Assembly (NCBI GenBank): GCA_014529385.2
Contig: CM043971.1
Span: 93,032,840 to 93,096,839 of the forward strand
Length of the DNA: 64,000 nt
Direction: 5' to 3'
From: Adiantum capillus-veneris
Lineage: Eukaryota > Streptophyta > Polypodiopsida > Polypodiales > Pteridaceae
In this document: piece by piece, positions 33,101 through 45,561 of the stretch
Layout of the letters: each line of letters opens with the position of its first letter
How positions within the stretch are numbered: the first letter of the stretch is position 1
Translations under genes and position numbers: made by a program
Notes under the pieces: generated by a model
What the model saw: the letters and a program-made list of their open reading frames with translations, nothing else
What the model was told of the DNA's origin: nothing
Database searches by the model: none

Positions 33101-33631
33101 ACAAGTCAAAGCCAAAAAGCTCGACTAATCTGGATACCAAAAATCCAGATCGGCCAAAAACAGATATGGATCAAGAAGACAAAGATCTCTAATGACAAAT
33201 CACAGGATCCAACACCAAAAAAAAAACAAGGAAAGCGCGCACGAACGGGTAAGAATATCACAAAGTCGCAAGCTTTCACAACTCAGGTTTGGGCTCGAAA
33301 GAAGTTGATTCAAGTACAAAAAAGTCAGGAATTCATTTGGATTCCAAAACAACCACAATATCAACTTTCAAAGCCTAAATCCCATCCCCAACCAAGCGTA
33401 CAAGGGCTGAATCAAAGACCACTGTTGACTCACACAACAAAAAGGTGGATCCCAAAGACGTCTCTTCAAACACAAACGAAGCATAGGCAAATATGGGTTC
33501 CCAAACGAGCGTCAACAACAAAACAACCAATAATCGCAAAGAAATGGGTCCCAAAGAAGAACAACAAAACTGTTGTCAGTGCATTGCCGCTTGAATTCTT
33601 ACAATTCTTCCTACGATTACAGTACAGTTAG
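30104..33631 (+). CDS. Element D zinc knuckle, protease and W-I-P-K tail (1175 codons, open)
   Basis: It begins within the Gag spacer. The first zinc knuckle is damaged (CHKS for CYKC) and the second is intact (CLECGITHLIPDC, spacing CX2CX3HX4C). Coiled-coil, Lys/Glu-rich sequence follows (residues ~200-260). The retropepsin is at residues ~590-700, with MAILDSGAGVAIATKE and DIILGRPFMRQLK. From residue ~880 the sequence switches to a basic tail with eight W-x-x-K motifs: WIPK four times, WVPK twice, WIKK and WARK. In element F the same tail follows RT, RNase H, integrase and a second protease; here these are missing with the frame preserved. Whether the protein is made is unknown. Its upstream gag is broken. 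Confidence 0.8.
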   Translation: MPVDMRYMPMMEASNKPMLVPATMWYSNQSEYYPSEQQNVRETHGVVRPVQPPPLGFQSKERRYEMDERTLRFIANSGLSSSKLAYSQEEMLKESPQPETDCHKSRDNHLVKQCSHTEITEVNAYCLECGITHLIPDCPKKPNQIKKITTNVLGIVHLPSSSENENVVPVQVVTRAQAQKRADENPETKNMESDTSPKTDAPSQKTKSKRKSWKARKTRMKARKEREQKSLAEKLTEAEEKIKQHEEKEAPSLTQMVKSLEGSSTDEKPRSASSGGSVLVEKVNETLDALLKAYDMRLKKNQTQEHRWMTYPYAELEKKRFEMCQKMIQIAQALLEPPVAKPEDVIRVMPTHVIPPNQELKEPDSSHKHRPNLKDLALEPRIVLNTTDNSSEGFHQAVPEDCKEIDGLDELWKQVREANEADDLRRRVDKTGDERGVFLPPIEEFETGSQMNLDVRSYWGNKGSVQSMDSQPHSLRTLPSYMGEYETKSDVVAVPSKRLSPNKDIDSKGLVDILCTPVTCTIMLAELLRIRPNMWANVGKCLEKFGVKTPMTQIEEGIKELEMPQLNTRPVPLNKVGEYYEGEDGNTTLSMEFNNVKTMAILDSGAGVAIATKEVWKKWGKPALISTRMTLLLADGHKEKPLGLLEKVLVTSCGIEYEHTFVVVEFGKKNNYDIILGRPFMRQLKMVQDWGYDHIYLRHMETITKINLRDHSYRDVTRTPVEEFDSATVAGSELPAWSGKPKELWMCGASQCGSLKHEECILERVIEDKKYIPEPFPEEELEPFGWEHILATLDVCAVEDAPTTKFCDENGYDVIPYFAVSVIQENEENQTSTSSRNKEQTKKCGESKKEEDDEFYDSVEHFELQEDQRPGNQCHRYTNKVHQKWIPKSSVKTQPPQTSSYMAPNKDAKTQLGGIRPEQRANNALINGLEKSSKKLPPTSKQTVTFHYQPKNQGKVQEVNLAEDSSDSDESYDIPYHQLRPSLSPTPSATTMTGQKNRTTSQSQKARLIWIPKIQIGQKQIWIKKTKISNDKSQDPTPKKKQGKRARTGKNITKSQAFTTQVWARKKLIQVQKSQEFIWIPKQPQYQLSKPKSHPQPSVQGLNQRPLLTHTTKRWIPKTSLQTQTKHRQIWVPKRASTTKQPIIAKKWVPKKNNKTVVSALPLEFLQFFLRLQYS

Positions 33632-33891
33632 AAGAGAGCAAGTCGCTTCAAACAAGCAACGATACACGAGCTTCAAAGACCATTACATTGCTTAGAATAG
33701 GAAGCCTCGCCAACAAATGCCAATAAGAAAATTGCTTATACCCAGATCTTGCACAACATAAATCTTTTCCATGCATTGACTGTGTATGCATAATAGGGCT
33801 ACATTACAAGGCCTGCATAGGCACAACTTTTAATTGCCCAAGCACAACACATACCCTTTGCGATACCCTGTCGTAAAGGATGACTCCAAAT

Positions 33892-33905
33892 AGGAAGGGG
33901 GGAGG
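33892..33905 (+). other. Internal polypurine tract of element D
   Basis: AGGAAGGGGGGAGG lies about 260 bases after the tail ORF and 2.1 kb before the 3' LTR. It closely resembles the tract at the LTR itself (35981) and AGGAGGGGGGGAGG at 60486 in element F. It could prime plus-strand DNA internally, or mark a former LTR junction. Confidence 0.5.
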
Positions 33906-35911
<2,006 letters not shown>

Positions 35912-35980
35912 AACAACAAAATGACAGCAAAGATCACATCGCCATCGACAATCAGGTCATGTCGAGGACGACATGAACGC

Positions 35981-35992
35981 GGAAGGGGGGAA
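35981..35992 (+). other. Polypurine tract of element D
   Basis: GGAAGGGGGGAA directly before TGTTG of the 3' LTR; the expected plus-strand primer. Confidence 0.85.
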
Positions 35993-36949
35993 TGTTGACC
36001 GCTGGGTCAACAACACAACATAACTCAAGTTTCGTACCAAAGTCTTATCTTTTGCGAGTTATGAAATGCTGTGGATTATGGCTATAAACGTCATTTGTAA
36101 TGAGTAGTTATTCTAGTTTCAGAAGCCGGGGTGCAATGGCACTTCCAGATTGTAAATACAAAGCCATTTGACCTTTTCAGCCCCATTTTTGGTTAAACCT
36201 AAGGTAGCCTTAGTATATAAAGTACCTAGGTCATTTTGTAAAGAAGACTTTTTATCATAATCAAAAATTTAGCGCTGCCGTCTACTGTGTGTGAGAGAGA
36301 AAGAGAGTGAGCGTGAGCTTTATCCTCTCGCTACGCCCGGCTCGCTCAACACATCGGAGATCCGACTGCACCATTTTTGTAGGCTCGAGGAGAGCTACGC
36401 GACAACGCCAAGCATTCCACGCAAGACGAAGCGCACACGCCGACGCATCTACGAGCTATTTGTGGCCGTAAGTGTATCAAACGATGTCTGTTTTCTGCGT
36501 GCTAGTAGTCTATAGAATCGTGGCGACATAAGCTACACATAGGTACTCATAAATTTTAGTTTCGGGCACTTTCAAAATTCTGCTCTGTCATCCTACGCGT
36601 TTTCTACAGATGGGTTTAGAGTGAGGGTTTTGAGTGTAGAAGCTTAGGGGCAGGTGTATCCTAGTGAGGGGATGGTGTTCCTTAAGTTTCGTACGAATCT
36701 GGCATGATTAGGTGAGTTACCTTCCATATGTGTGTATGTGGCTAGGTGGTGTAGTTGAGAGCAGTGAGGTTCTTGATTGTGGTTTAGTTGGCCTTCCAGA
36801 GTGTTGTATGTGTAGGATGGTCTCAGCTTGACAAGATAAAGAGATTTCCTCCGTGTGCCTATCGTGTCATCTGTGTCCTCGATTGACATTATTTTGATCT
36901 AGGTAGTGTTTGCATGCACTTCATGGGTGTGTGAGTAGCCCGTCCAACA
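35993..36949 (+). repeat. Element D 3' LTR
   Basis: Starts TGTTGACCGCTGGG and ends GTCCAACA. TATA at 36214-36220 and palindrome half-site GTCATCCTACGCGT at 36587-36600. The few differences from the 5' LTR point to a moderately young insertion. Confidence 0.92.
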
Positions 36950-37495
36950 TGTTTTTAGATTGATTAAACTAGATTTACTCTAGCCTAATTCTCATTGGTC
37001 CACCTCCAAGGTCATCCAATAGGATTTGAGTACACCTTGTGGGCATCTGGGCTAGGGAGTTGACATGTGTCCCTCATTCCCTTTGTGTAAAGGGAGCTTG
37101 TGTGTGTGTCTGTGTGAGTTTCTCCATCATCTACTACAACTAGGGCTCGCCCCCTCCTATGTAGGGATGCATGAAGACTTTTGGGACATGCACAAAGCAT
37201 CCAATTTCCCTAATGTTTGACCTTTGGACACATCCTTTGAATTTTGGAACCTTAGCATTTTGGAAGTCTTAATGGGTTGAACCTTAGGGTCTTTTAAGCC
37301 CATTGTTGCACATTGCTCCTTTGCAGCTGGCCCCCGCTTAAAATCCCTATTTTCCCTCCTTTGGATCCCTAATGTGGCCAGTCTGCCAGCTTAACCAATA
37401 TTCTAGATTTTTCTCCCCTGGCACTTCCCCATATTAAATGATCACTTTAGCATGAGAAAATCATTTAGGAGAATTAGATATTAGTTTTTATGACA
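36950..37495 (-). repeat. Element C 3' LTR, proximal part (right of element D)
   Basis: Continues the LTR split by element D up to its start TGTCATAAAAAC at 37495 (minus strand). The CATTGGTCC and CCAATAGGA unit at 36994-37030 and GACATGTGTCCC at 37060 match units left of element D (25270-25400). No gene was recognised. Confidence 0.5.
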
Positions 37496-37837
37496 TTACC
37501 TCTCTCTTGAAATCATAGTCGTCCTCGACTATGGATAGAGAAGATAAAGCATATTCATTAGTCCTTTTCCTAGCGGGTAGAGGATCCCTATGTTACCCTA
37601 CGACATTGTTCCAGAATGGATGACTAGTCCATTTGGTGCTTGAGAGCCTAAGCTGCTCCAAGAATCTCTGCACATTAGTCCTATCAGTTTCCATAGTAGA
37701 GTGACAAGCTCTACTTGGTGTTCAAGAGACGTCATCTCCGCAAACTTGATCTAAGCATGCATACTACTTCATTTTTGTGCACAATAAAGAAAAAGAGAGT
37801 CTTATAAGACAAAAAATTTGTTCATTTTTATGTTTGC
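37496..37837 (-). other. Element C 3' untranslated region
   Basis: Between the chromodomain stop and the LTR. The polypurine AAGAGAGAGG (minus strand, about 37500-37510) follows a GTCGAGGACGACTA stretch typical of chromovirus 3' ends. Nothing else was recognised. Confidence 0.5.
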
Positions 37838-39250
37838 TTACTCTTGGGAAGCATTGTAAGCATTGACAAGGTTTAGGTTATCCTTTAATTGTATGCCTTG
37901 CATCCATCTAGCATCTTCAAAAGGATAATTCTTAAACTTAATAAGATATCGTCGGATAGTCTTAACGCTTCTTAGTACTGTGTCTTCATGTCGGAGAATG
38001 GACTCGGACTGCAACACCTCTTCTTGGTCCTCAATCTCTGGTGGGTCTTCGATAGTTGGTTCTTGAGGTGGATCTCCTTTGTAAGGCTTTAGTAGGCTCA
38101 CATGGAAAGCATTGTGTATGAGCCAATGGTTAGGCAACTTGAGTTGATAGGCCATCTCATTGATTGGCCTAAGAATCTGGAAGGGACCATAGTACCTTTT
38201 TGCTAACGTAGCATAGTACTTTTGGTGTCCCGTAGGATTCTTGCCCGTCGTGTGCCTTAATCGAGCCTTGGGAAATTTGAGTAAGACCCAATCATTTTCT
38301 TTAAAGGCTTGGGCTCTTCTGTGCTTGTCAGCAGCAGCCTTTTGTCTTTGCTGTGAGATAGAGATAGCATCCTTAATCTTTTGGAAAGATTCTTGTAGGT
38401 CTCAGCTATACTCATCTACAACAAAGATCTTCCCATATACCTTAAGTAGCAAGGGCCTTTTTTATCTTCCCTCAATTACCTCAAAAGGTGCTTTTCCCGT
38501 GGAAGTATGTACAATGTTATTGTAGGCATACTCCACTAAGGGTAAGTACTTCTCCCATTGGGATCTTTGATCTACTTCCGTTACATAGGCTTTTAGTATA
38601 TCGAGAATTGTTAGGTTAACTATTTCACTTTGGCCATCTGTTTGCAGGTGATAGGCCGAAGAGAAGTTTAGCATTGTTCCTAAATTCTCAAAGAGACCCT
38701 TTTAGAAATTACTGGTCATTCTAGGATCTCTATCCCACACTATGGACATTGGCAAGCCATGGTACTTGAAGATTTGTGAAATGAAGAGGGTTGCCGTTTG
38801 ATGGCCTTTGATAGTCTTTTTGACAGGTGTAAAATGAGCTTGTTTACTGAACCTGTCTACTATCATCCATATTCCCATATTCCCATGGATAGACTTAGGC
38901 AATCCAAAGATAAAATTCATGGATATGCTCTCCCATGGTGAATTAGGGATTGGAAAAGGTTGAAGCAATCCAGGTTGCTTCCCTCTATCAAACTTCATCT
39001 TTTGGCATACCACACATTTAGAAACATACTCTTGTATGTTTGCTTTCATGGTAGGCCAATAGAAATATGTTTCAATTCCCTTCAGGGTAGATTGAATCCC
39101 TCTATGCCTTGCATAAGGAGGAGCATGAGATTCATACATTACTTTCTCACGTAGTGAGCTAGTAACGCAAAGTCTATTGCCATAGAGAAGATAACCATCT
39201 TGTAAAGTAAATGGTTCCTCTTTCTTCCCTAGTGCAAGGACTGAAATCAC
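37838..39250 (-). pseudogene. Element C integrase and chromodomain
   Basis: One frame with stops near 38702 and 38460 and a further break before 38155. The integrase zinc module (HAPPYARHRG with CVVCQK) and core are present. The first catalytic Asp is replaced (SMNFIFGLP, Asn), while the second remains (VWDRDPRMTSNF). The C-terminal part reads [20 protein letters not shown] followed by a chromodomain ([19 protein letters not shown]), which in chromoviruses directs integration to particular chromatin. It ends at 37838. Confidence 0.85.
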
Positions 39251-40431
39251 ATCTCTAAAATCAGATCAATAGCATACTCATCTATCATAGAATATAGATC
39301 ATTGTGAGTTGCTATGGAAACCGCATTCACTCTTGGCCGTCTTGAGAGTGCATCGACTACTTGATTATGCTTGCCAGACAATTGATGCTGTGTAGGTCAA
39401 TGATGAAATATTGCGAAAGAAAGTTTGCCCACCCACCCCTTATTCTTTGTCGGAGAGCTTGTCTCCGTGCGTCCATGAAGTACTTAAAACTTTGATGATC
39501 CATTCGCAGAATGAGAAGTGATCCCCAATAAATAGTGCTTCCATGAGTCTAAGGCATGTAGAACTGCATGAGTTCCCAGTTCATATATCGCGATAAGCAT
39601 CCCTTCGAGGTGGTCCTAGTCGACGTTACTTCATAGAAATTGTGCCTATGGCGTGCCCTTCTTGGAGCAAAACAGCTCCAAGCAATCACCACAAGCATCA
39701 CATTGGACCTCAAATGGCTTTCGAGAGATCCGTAGTGTAAGCACAGGTTGGGAGATAAGCTTTCTTTAAGCTTTTTGAAAGCATTGTTCTCCTTGGTAGA
39801 CCATGTGTACCTAACGTTTTTCTTTGTTAGGTCATGTAATGGTCCTGCTATTAGTGAGAAATTTTCTATGAAGCGTCTATAGTATGCACACATACTTATA
39901 AATCTTCTTAACTCATGAAGATTCCTTGGTTTAGGCCATCCTTTATTACCTCTAACTTTGATGGATCCATTTGGATGCCATCTTGAGAGATAATGTGACC
40001 TAAATACTGAATCTCTTGTAAGAAAAAATCACTTTTCTTTCGATTAACATAAAGTTTATTCTCTCTTAGAACTTGAAATATTACCTGGAGGTGTTGCTTG
40101 TGTTCATCTAATGAATTAGAGTAGATGATGATATCATCAAAGAACACTCCAGTAAAGGTTCGGTGAGGCCTAAATAGCTTCTCCAGAGTCAAGCGGTTGA
40201 ATGTGGTTGGTGCATTGGTCAAGCCAAAAGGCATGACAATGTATTCGTAAAGCCAAACGTAGTGCGAAGTATGGTCTTTACAATGTCTTGATCAACTACC
40301 CTTATTTGATGATAGCCACTTTTTAGGTCAATCCTACTGAAGTAGGTGGACCCTTGTAGCTTATCAAATAGGTCTTCTACCTGTGGAACGGGAAACCGGA
40401 GATGAGCTGGTCCTAACCATGCCCTTCTCAA
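39251..40431 (-). pseudogene. Element C reverse transcriptase and RNase H
   Basis: Broken over three frames. RT pieces are VEDLFDKLQGSTYFSRIDLK (40431-40219) and MPFGLTNAPTTFNRL with catalytic FFDD in GVFFDDIIIYS (40234-39908). The start of RNase H (CAYYRRFIENFSLIAGPLHD, then the tether) lies at 39893-39549, after which the frame degenerates to about 39251. It is non-functional. Confidence 0.82.
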
Positions 40432-41951
40432 CTAACTCATGCACTTGCCGCATAATCTCTTCTTGTTGAGCTTGAAAAACACTATAAGGAGGTTTGTTAG
40501 GCGGTGAAATTCCTGGAAGAAGTTCAATTGCATGGTCATCATTGCCTTGTTTAGGGGGTAGCTCACAAGGGATGTTGTCAATAAAGACATCTTGAAATCC
40601 CTTGAGAAAATTGGATAACTCTAATTCCTTTTGGTTGTGTATATTTTCTTTTGCTAAAACGTTAGGTTCATTTTGAGAGTCTTTAACAAAAATCATGTAC
40701 ACAGAAATAGAGCTCTTTATTGACTTATTGAAAGCTTGCGTATGTACAATGGGTATGGTGTTACCCATTTCCTTAGCATCTATGTACACATCTTTTTCCC
40801 TGAACATAAAGGAGATTCTCCTTTCAAGGAATTTAACATTGGCAGCCATGCGATCAAACCATGGTGCCCATAGGACTACATCCTCCTGTTTGAGAGGAGA
40901 GATAAATAAGTCTTGTTTCTCCACATAGCTTTGGACATGGAGCCTCAATTGCCCGATTAAGGGAGTGACTGAAGCTTCTTGCCCCTTGAAAGCACCATCT
41001 GCGGGTAGGACATCTCCCATCTTGTAAGCTTGTATGCCTAGCTTGGAGGCCAAATTTGTGGATATGAAATTGTGAGTAGAGCCAGGGTCAAAGAGAATAA
41101 AAGCATCATGTTCTCTTACCTTTTCCCAAGCATGGCATAGAGGAGATCCTTTGTGGTGAGTTTCCTCCTCTTGGATTTTGACCAAGGTAGCTCTAGGAGG
41201 CTCATGGCGGTCGTTCTTTTGGGGAGAAGCGCGGTACGCATGCCCTTGCTCGTCGCACTTGAAACAAAGGTTATCCTTGCAATAACGCTCAAGCTCTTCA
41301 GGAGAGAGTTTATTTTTGCCTTTGTAAACTCCCTTCTCTTTAGCTTTGTTGGAGTTGTCCTTAGGAGACTTTTGGACATTTGTCCTTCCCCTTAGGCTCA
41401 TTGGAACCCTTGTTTTCCGTGGGCTTATAATTTCTTTTAGCCCCCGTTTGGAAATTGATTCGAGAGGTCACCATAGTTTGGTGTATAACCGCCAATATGG
41501 TGCGTGGCCTTTGGGAGTTGACATACTCCGCCATTTCTTCAGTTAAGTCCACACAAAATTGTTGCTTTTGCTCTCCAAAATCCAACTTTTTGAAGACAGT
41601 GGCTTTGAGTTGTAAGTCCCAAAACTTGTCTACGTATTTGTGAATGGATTCACAGGGAGAGAGCTTCAAGCTTCACCATTCGGTGAGTACTTTGTCTTTG
41701 GCATCGATGGCCAAAAACTGCTTCATAATGGAAGCTCTTAAATCTTTCCATGTTAGTAGAGCTTCACCGTTGGCCTGTAGGCTAGACCACCATTGTCTGG
41801 TAGACTTTTGAGAGTGCATAGCTACATGGCGTAGCTTAGAGGACTCCGTGAAGCCCTCATCTCCAAACGCCGCATCGAACTGTTGAATAAAGGCCAAGAC
41901 TTTGTCCGTAGCACCAAAAGTGCCATCGAAGGTAGGGAAAGAGATGCTCTT
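40364..41951 (-). pseudogene. Element C Gag C-terminal part, zinc knuckle and protease
   Basis: From the element E insertion point the Gag frame runs SISFPTFDGTFGATDKVLAF, past a TGA at 41673, then shifts near 41390. The zinc knuckle CFKCDEQGHAYRAS has lost its last cysteine (Ser). The protease has FDPGSTHNFIST, a variant of the DSG motif common in chromoviruses. The frame leads to the start of RT (VHELVEKGMVRTSSSPVS), where it breaks. Confidence 0.8.
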
Positions 41952-42143
41952 TGTTGGGGTATAAAGCCCAATGTGGTCGCCCAGGTAAGTGGGCGGGCCG
42001 CCAGGTATGTACACATATTCTTTTGTTAAAACCTAATAAGAACTCACTATGCTCTACACATTACAGTAGAGCGAGTTCACCATATCGTCGTGCTCTTCTT
42101 CTCGCTCTCTCTCTCGCGTCGCACTTCCGCTCGTACTCCTTCA
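41952..42143 (+). repeat. Element E 5' LTR (192 bp)
   Basis: Starts TGTTGGGGTATAAAGCCC and ends CCTTCA. A TATAAAG lies only 9 bases in; a CT-rich stretch near the end is the main place where it differs from the 3' LTR. Confidence 0.95.
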
Positions 42144-42145
42144 AC

Positions 42146-42157
42146 TGGTATCAGAGC
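42146..42157 (+). other. Primer-binding site of element E (initiator tRNA-Met)
   Basis: TGGTATCAGAGC, two bases after the LTR, the classic plant Copia primer site. Confidence 0.95.
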
Positions 42158-43240
42158 TCAGATCGAGGCTCGGGGCAGCACTGCAGGAGGCTAGAGTCAC
42201 CAGCTCATATTGGAGTGAAATTCGACAGGCGAAGACACGGCCCCAAATCCTGTGGGTAAGCCCGAAGGGCTTGGTGTTCTTAGAATTTCATTCTAAGGTC
42301 ATCTCGGCCACCGTTCGGCTTCGACAAAGGTCTGCGCAGGCCATTTTCGACTACGTGGTCTCGGCGGGTGCAGATCCGACTCTGCAAATTTGGGGTTTTC
42401 GGCCTACGACTACAGGTACTGAGGATATCGACACTCCCAGAGTGTTGATTTGTGGCTGTCTACACATCGAAGGACGGATCACAGTTCTTGGAGGCGTCAC
42501 ATACGACACGGCCACATCTACACACAGATTGTAGGCGACATCCACTAGTTCATCAGGTAGCTTGTGTTTGCTGCTTGATATTCCATATTTCATCCTGACA
42601 TTGCAGGTACTTCCACATGGGATGTATTGTCAGAGATGATGTATGTTTGTTGAGGGTTTGCTGGCTGTGAGTCACGCAGCAAACAACCGCCGCAGCGGTT
42701 ACAGCATATAGTGGGAAATTTGTGGATGTATGACTTTGTGGGAAGTCTATGTACTGTCAGATTTACTGTAGCCTTTGTTGAGGGTCGAGTGAGGTTTTAT
42801 TGAGTTGGGGGATTCTCGAATGTTGAGATCCTTTTGGTGATACAGGTCTTGGAGCGATCCCTCAAGCACCCTTAGATAGGCAGCTAGGATGTATTGACTG
42901 TGAGTTAGACAGTTGGGATTGCATCTTTGCTTTACTACCGTTGAGGCATTTTCGCAGTCTATTCTTACAGGACAGTGACAGGATAGTCAGAGACAGTACA
43001 TGTGCAGGACAGGTTTACCCACAGCTTACAGTGTCAGAGAGACAGTGGTTTTTTGAACTGTTTTTTGGTCTGTTTTTTAGTACACCAGAGCCATTTTACA
43101 AAGGAGACTCTGCCGAAATTTATGCAGAATCTGAAGCTTTCTTGGTTCATTTGACAGGTTGATATTAGTTCAGAGGTCAGTTTACAGGGGAAACTCTGCC
43201 GAATTTTTCCCAGGAAAGTAAACCACTGTGAAGCGTAGCT
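42158..43240 (+). other. Element E leader
   Basis: About 1.1 kb between primer site and gag, long for a Copia element with such short LTRs. Small ORFs (for example 42271-42534) have no recognisable product. No palindrome array was seen. Confidence 0.45.
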
Positions 43241-44791
43241 ATGGCTGGATCATAGGACACTACCCTTTACAATATCAAGAAGCTGGATGGAACCAATTTC
43301 CCATTGTGGAAGAAGCAGATTTGGCACGTGTTGGTACAAAAGAAGCAGATAAAACCTATAAAGCTCAAGGGGATAAAACCAGAAGATATGGACGAAGATG
43401 AATGGAGCGAAATGGATGAATTGGCACTTTCTACCATTATGCTGACTTTGGCAGAAAGCGTTTACTTCAATGTAGCAGACGAGATGTCGGCTTATCAAGC
43501 ATGGATAAAGCTGAGTGATCTTTATGAGAAGCAGAGTGCAGCTTCACAAGTATACTGGCTTAAGGAGCTTGTTGACTTGAAGATGAAAGAAGGGACACCT
43601 ATGTCCAATCATCTGAATGAATTCAACACCATCTACAGTCAGTTGTCAGCTCAAGGTGTCAATTTTGATGAACCTGTTAGAGCTATGTTCCTGTTGATCA
43701 CATTGCCGGAAAGTTGGGACACTTTTCGCACAGCTTTGAGTAATTTTGCACCTCCAGATGGTTTGAACATAGCAGGTGTAGAAGGAAATCTGCTTACTGA
43801 AGAAACCAATAGAAAGACAATGGACAAAGGCAAAGGAACAGCCTTAGTTGTCAGGGAAAGGACCAAAGAAAAGTACAAAGGTGGAAAGAGGAATCAGTCT
43901 CGTAGCAAGTCCCGCAGTGCTAAAGGCAAGAGTGACATAGAATGCTACTATTGTGGCAAGAAGGGTCACATGAAAAGAGACTGCAGAATGAAAAGCAAAA
44001 AAGGCAAAGAGAAAGCTGAAGACCATGGTGAGAAGAACAAGTCCTCAGTGAAGATTCAAGAAATAAATGTGACAAACACTGTTGCAGAGGATGATAGTCT
44101 AGTGTCAGGAGACATCTACTTCTTGAAGAATACAATGGACTCAGCTCTTCTTACAGCATCTGATGGAAATGCACTGAGTGACTGGATTATAGACTCAGGG
44201 GCATCACTTCATGTGTCTCCAAACAAGGAGTGGTTTACCTCTTATGTGACCACTAAAGATCATGTTCGGCTAGGCAATGGGCAAACATGTGAGATCTTAG
44301 GTGTTGGAGATGTTCAATTGAAGTTTCAGAATGGCTGTTCTTTCACGCTGAAGAATGTGAGACATGTTCCCGCAATTACAAAGAGCTTGATCAGCACAGG
44401 TTTACTTGATGATGTTGGCTACGTCACCACTTTTGGACAGAACATGTGGAAGATATCCAAGGGTTCTATGACAGTAGCACATGGAGCAAAGTCTGGAGGA
44501 CTTTACATGATTTATGTATCAAATGTCTCTAAAAATGTAATCAATGTAACCGAGCAGCCGAGCGTTTCTTTGGGGCATAGCCGGTTAGGACATATGTCCA
44601 AGAAGGGAATGGAAATCTTGTCTCGTTCTGGTTATTTGCCTGGCTTTTCATTTAATGATTTTGAATTCTGTGAACATTGTCTGTATGGTAAGCAAACACA
44701 GCAGCCACATAAGCATAGAAGCAGTAGAAAGATACACAGTTGGCACTTGTTCATAGTGATTTGTGTGGACCTATGCCTAACCTATCTCTAG
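43241..44791 (+). pseudogene. Element E Gag, protease and integrase zinc region
   Basis: The ATG at 43241 gives MAGS then a TAG at 43253 before DTTLYNIKKLDGTNFPLW; after it the frame is open to 44791. The Gag core of Tork type (SEMDELALSTIMLTLAESVY) and one zinc knuckle (CYYCGKKGHMKRDC) are present. The protease has WIIDSGASLHVS. The integrase zinc region has HSRLGHMSKKGM and CEHCLYGK. A frameshift near 44740 moves the integrase core to another frame. Confidence 0.88.
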
Positions 44792-45561
44792 GGGGAGCTT
44801 CTTACTTTATGACATTTATAGATGATTACTCGAGGAAAGTATGGGTTTACTTTCTCAAGCACAATGAAGCACAAGGAGTGAAGCGTAGTGTTTTCAAAAC
44901 GTTTGTGACACTTGTGGAGAATCAGAGTGGCAAGAAGCTTAAATTCTTACGCACTGACAATGGTGGAGAGTACGTTTCAAAGCCTTTCAGGACTTTTTGA
45001 GTCAAAAGGTATAAAACGTGAACTTATTGCTCCTTAAAATCCTCCTCAAAATGGTGTTGCTGAGAGGATGAATAGGACCATACAAGAAAGGTCAGAAGTA
45101 TGTTGTCTAATGCACAGCTGCCAAATGGGTTTTGGGCTGAAGCTGTATCAACAGCTGTTCATCTTATAAATGGATCTCCTAGCAAGGTTTTGCAGAAGGA
45201 TTTAGTGGCAAAGATGGTATGGTCAGGCAAGGTGCCCTCATACAAGCATCTCAGAGTCTTTGGCTGTGAGGCATATACTCACGTTGCAAAGGAATTTAGG
45301 AACAAACTTGAGCCAAAGAGTAGAAAGTGTATCTTTCTAGGCTATGGTAATTCTGGTGAGATGGGGTACAGACTTTGGGATCCCGAATCCAGAAAGGTTA
45401 TCCGTAGCAATGATGTTCACTTTAATGAAGCCAAATATCATTCTAAACCAGAGAAAGTTGAGGAGATTAGAAGAGGTGTCTTCCAAGAAGATGGACCTGC
45501 ATGTGCAAGACAACATGTCAGGGCTCAAGAGGAGCAAGGACAGGATAGATTGGAACCATAG
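44740..45561 (+). pseudogene. Element E integrase core and C-terminus
   Basis: HSDLCGPM (first Asp), FLRTDNGGEYVS (second Asp) and, after a shift near 44990 and a stop, NPPQNGVAERMNRTI (Glu). Then NGFWAEAVSTAVHLING and the Copia-specific GYRLWDPESRKVI region. Two frameshifts and stops make it dead. Confidence 0.85.

Noticed and set aside
42271-42534. Small ORF in the element E leader
   Set aside because: No recognisable domain; its position in a Copia leader gives no support.
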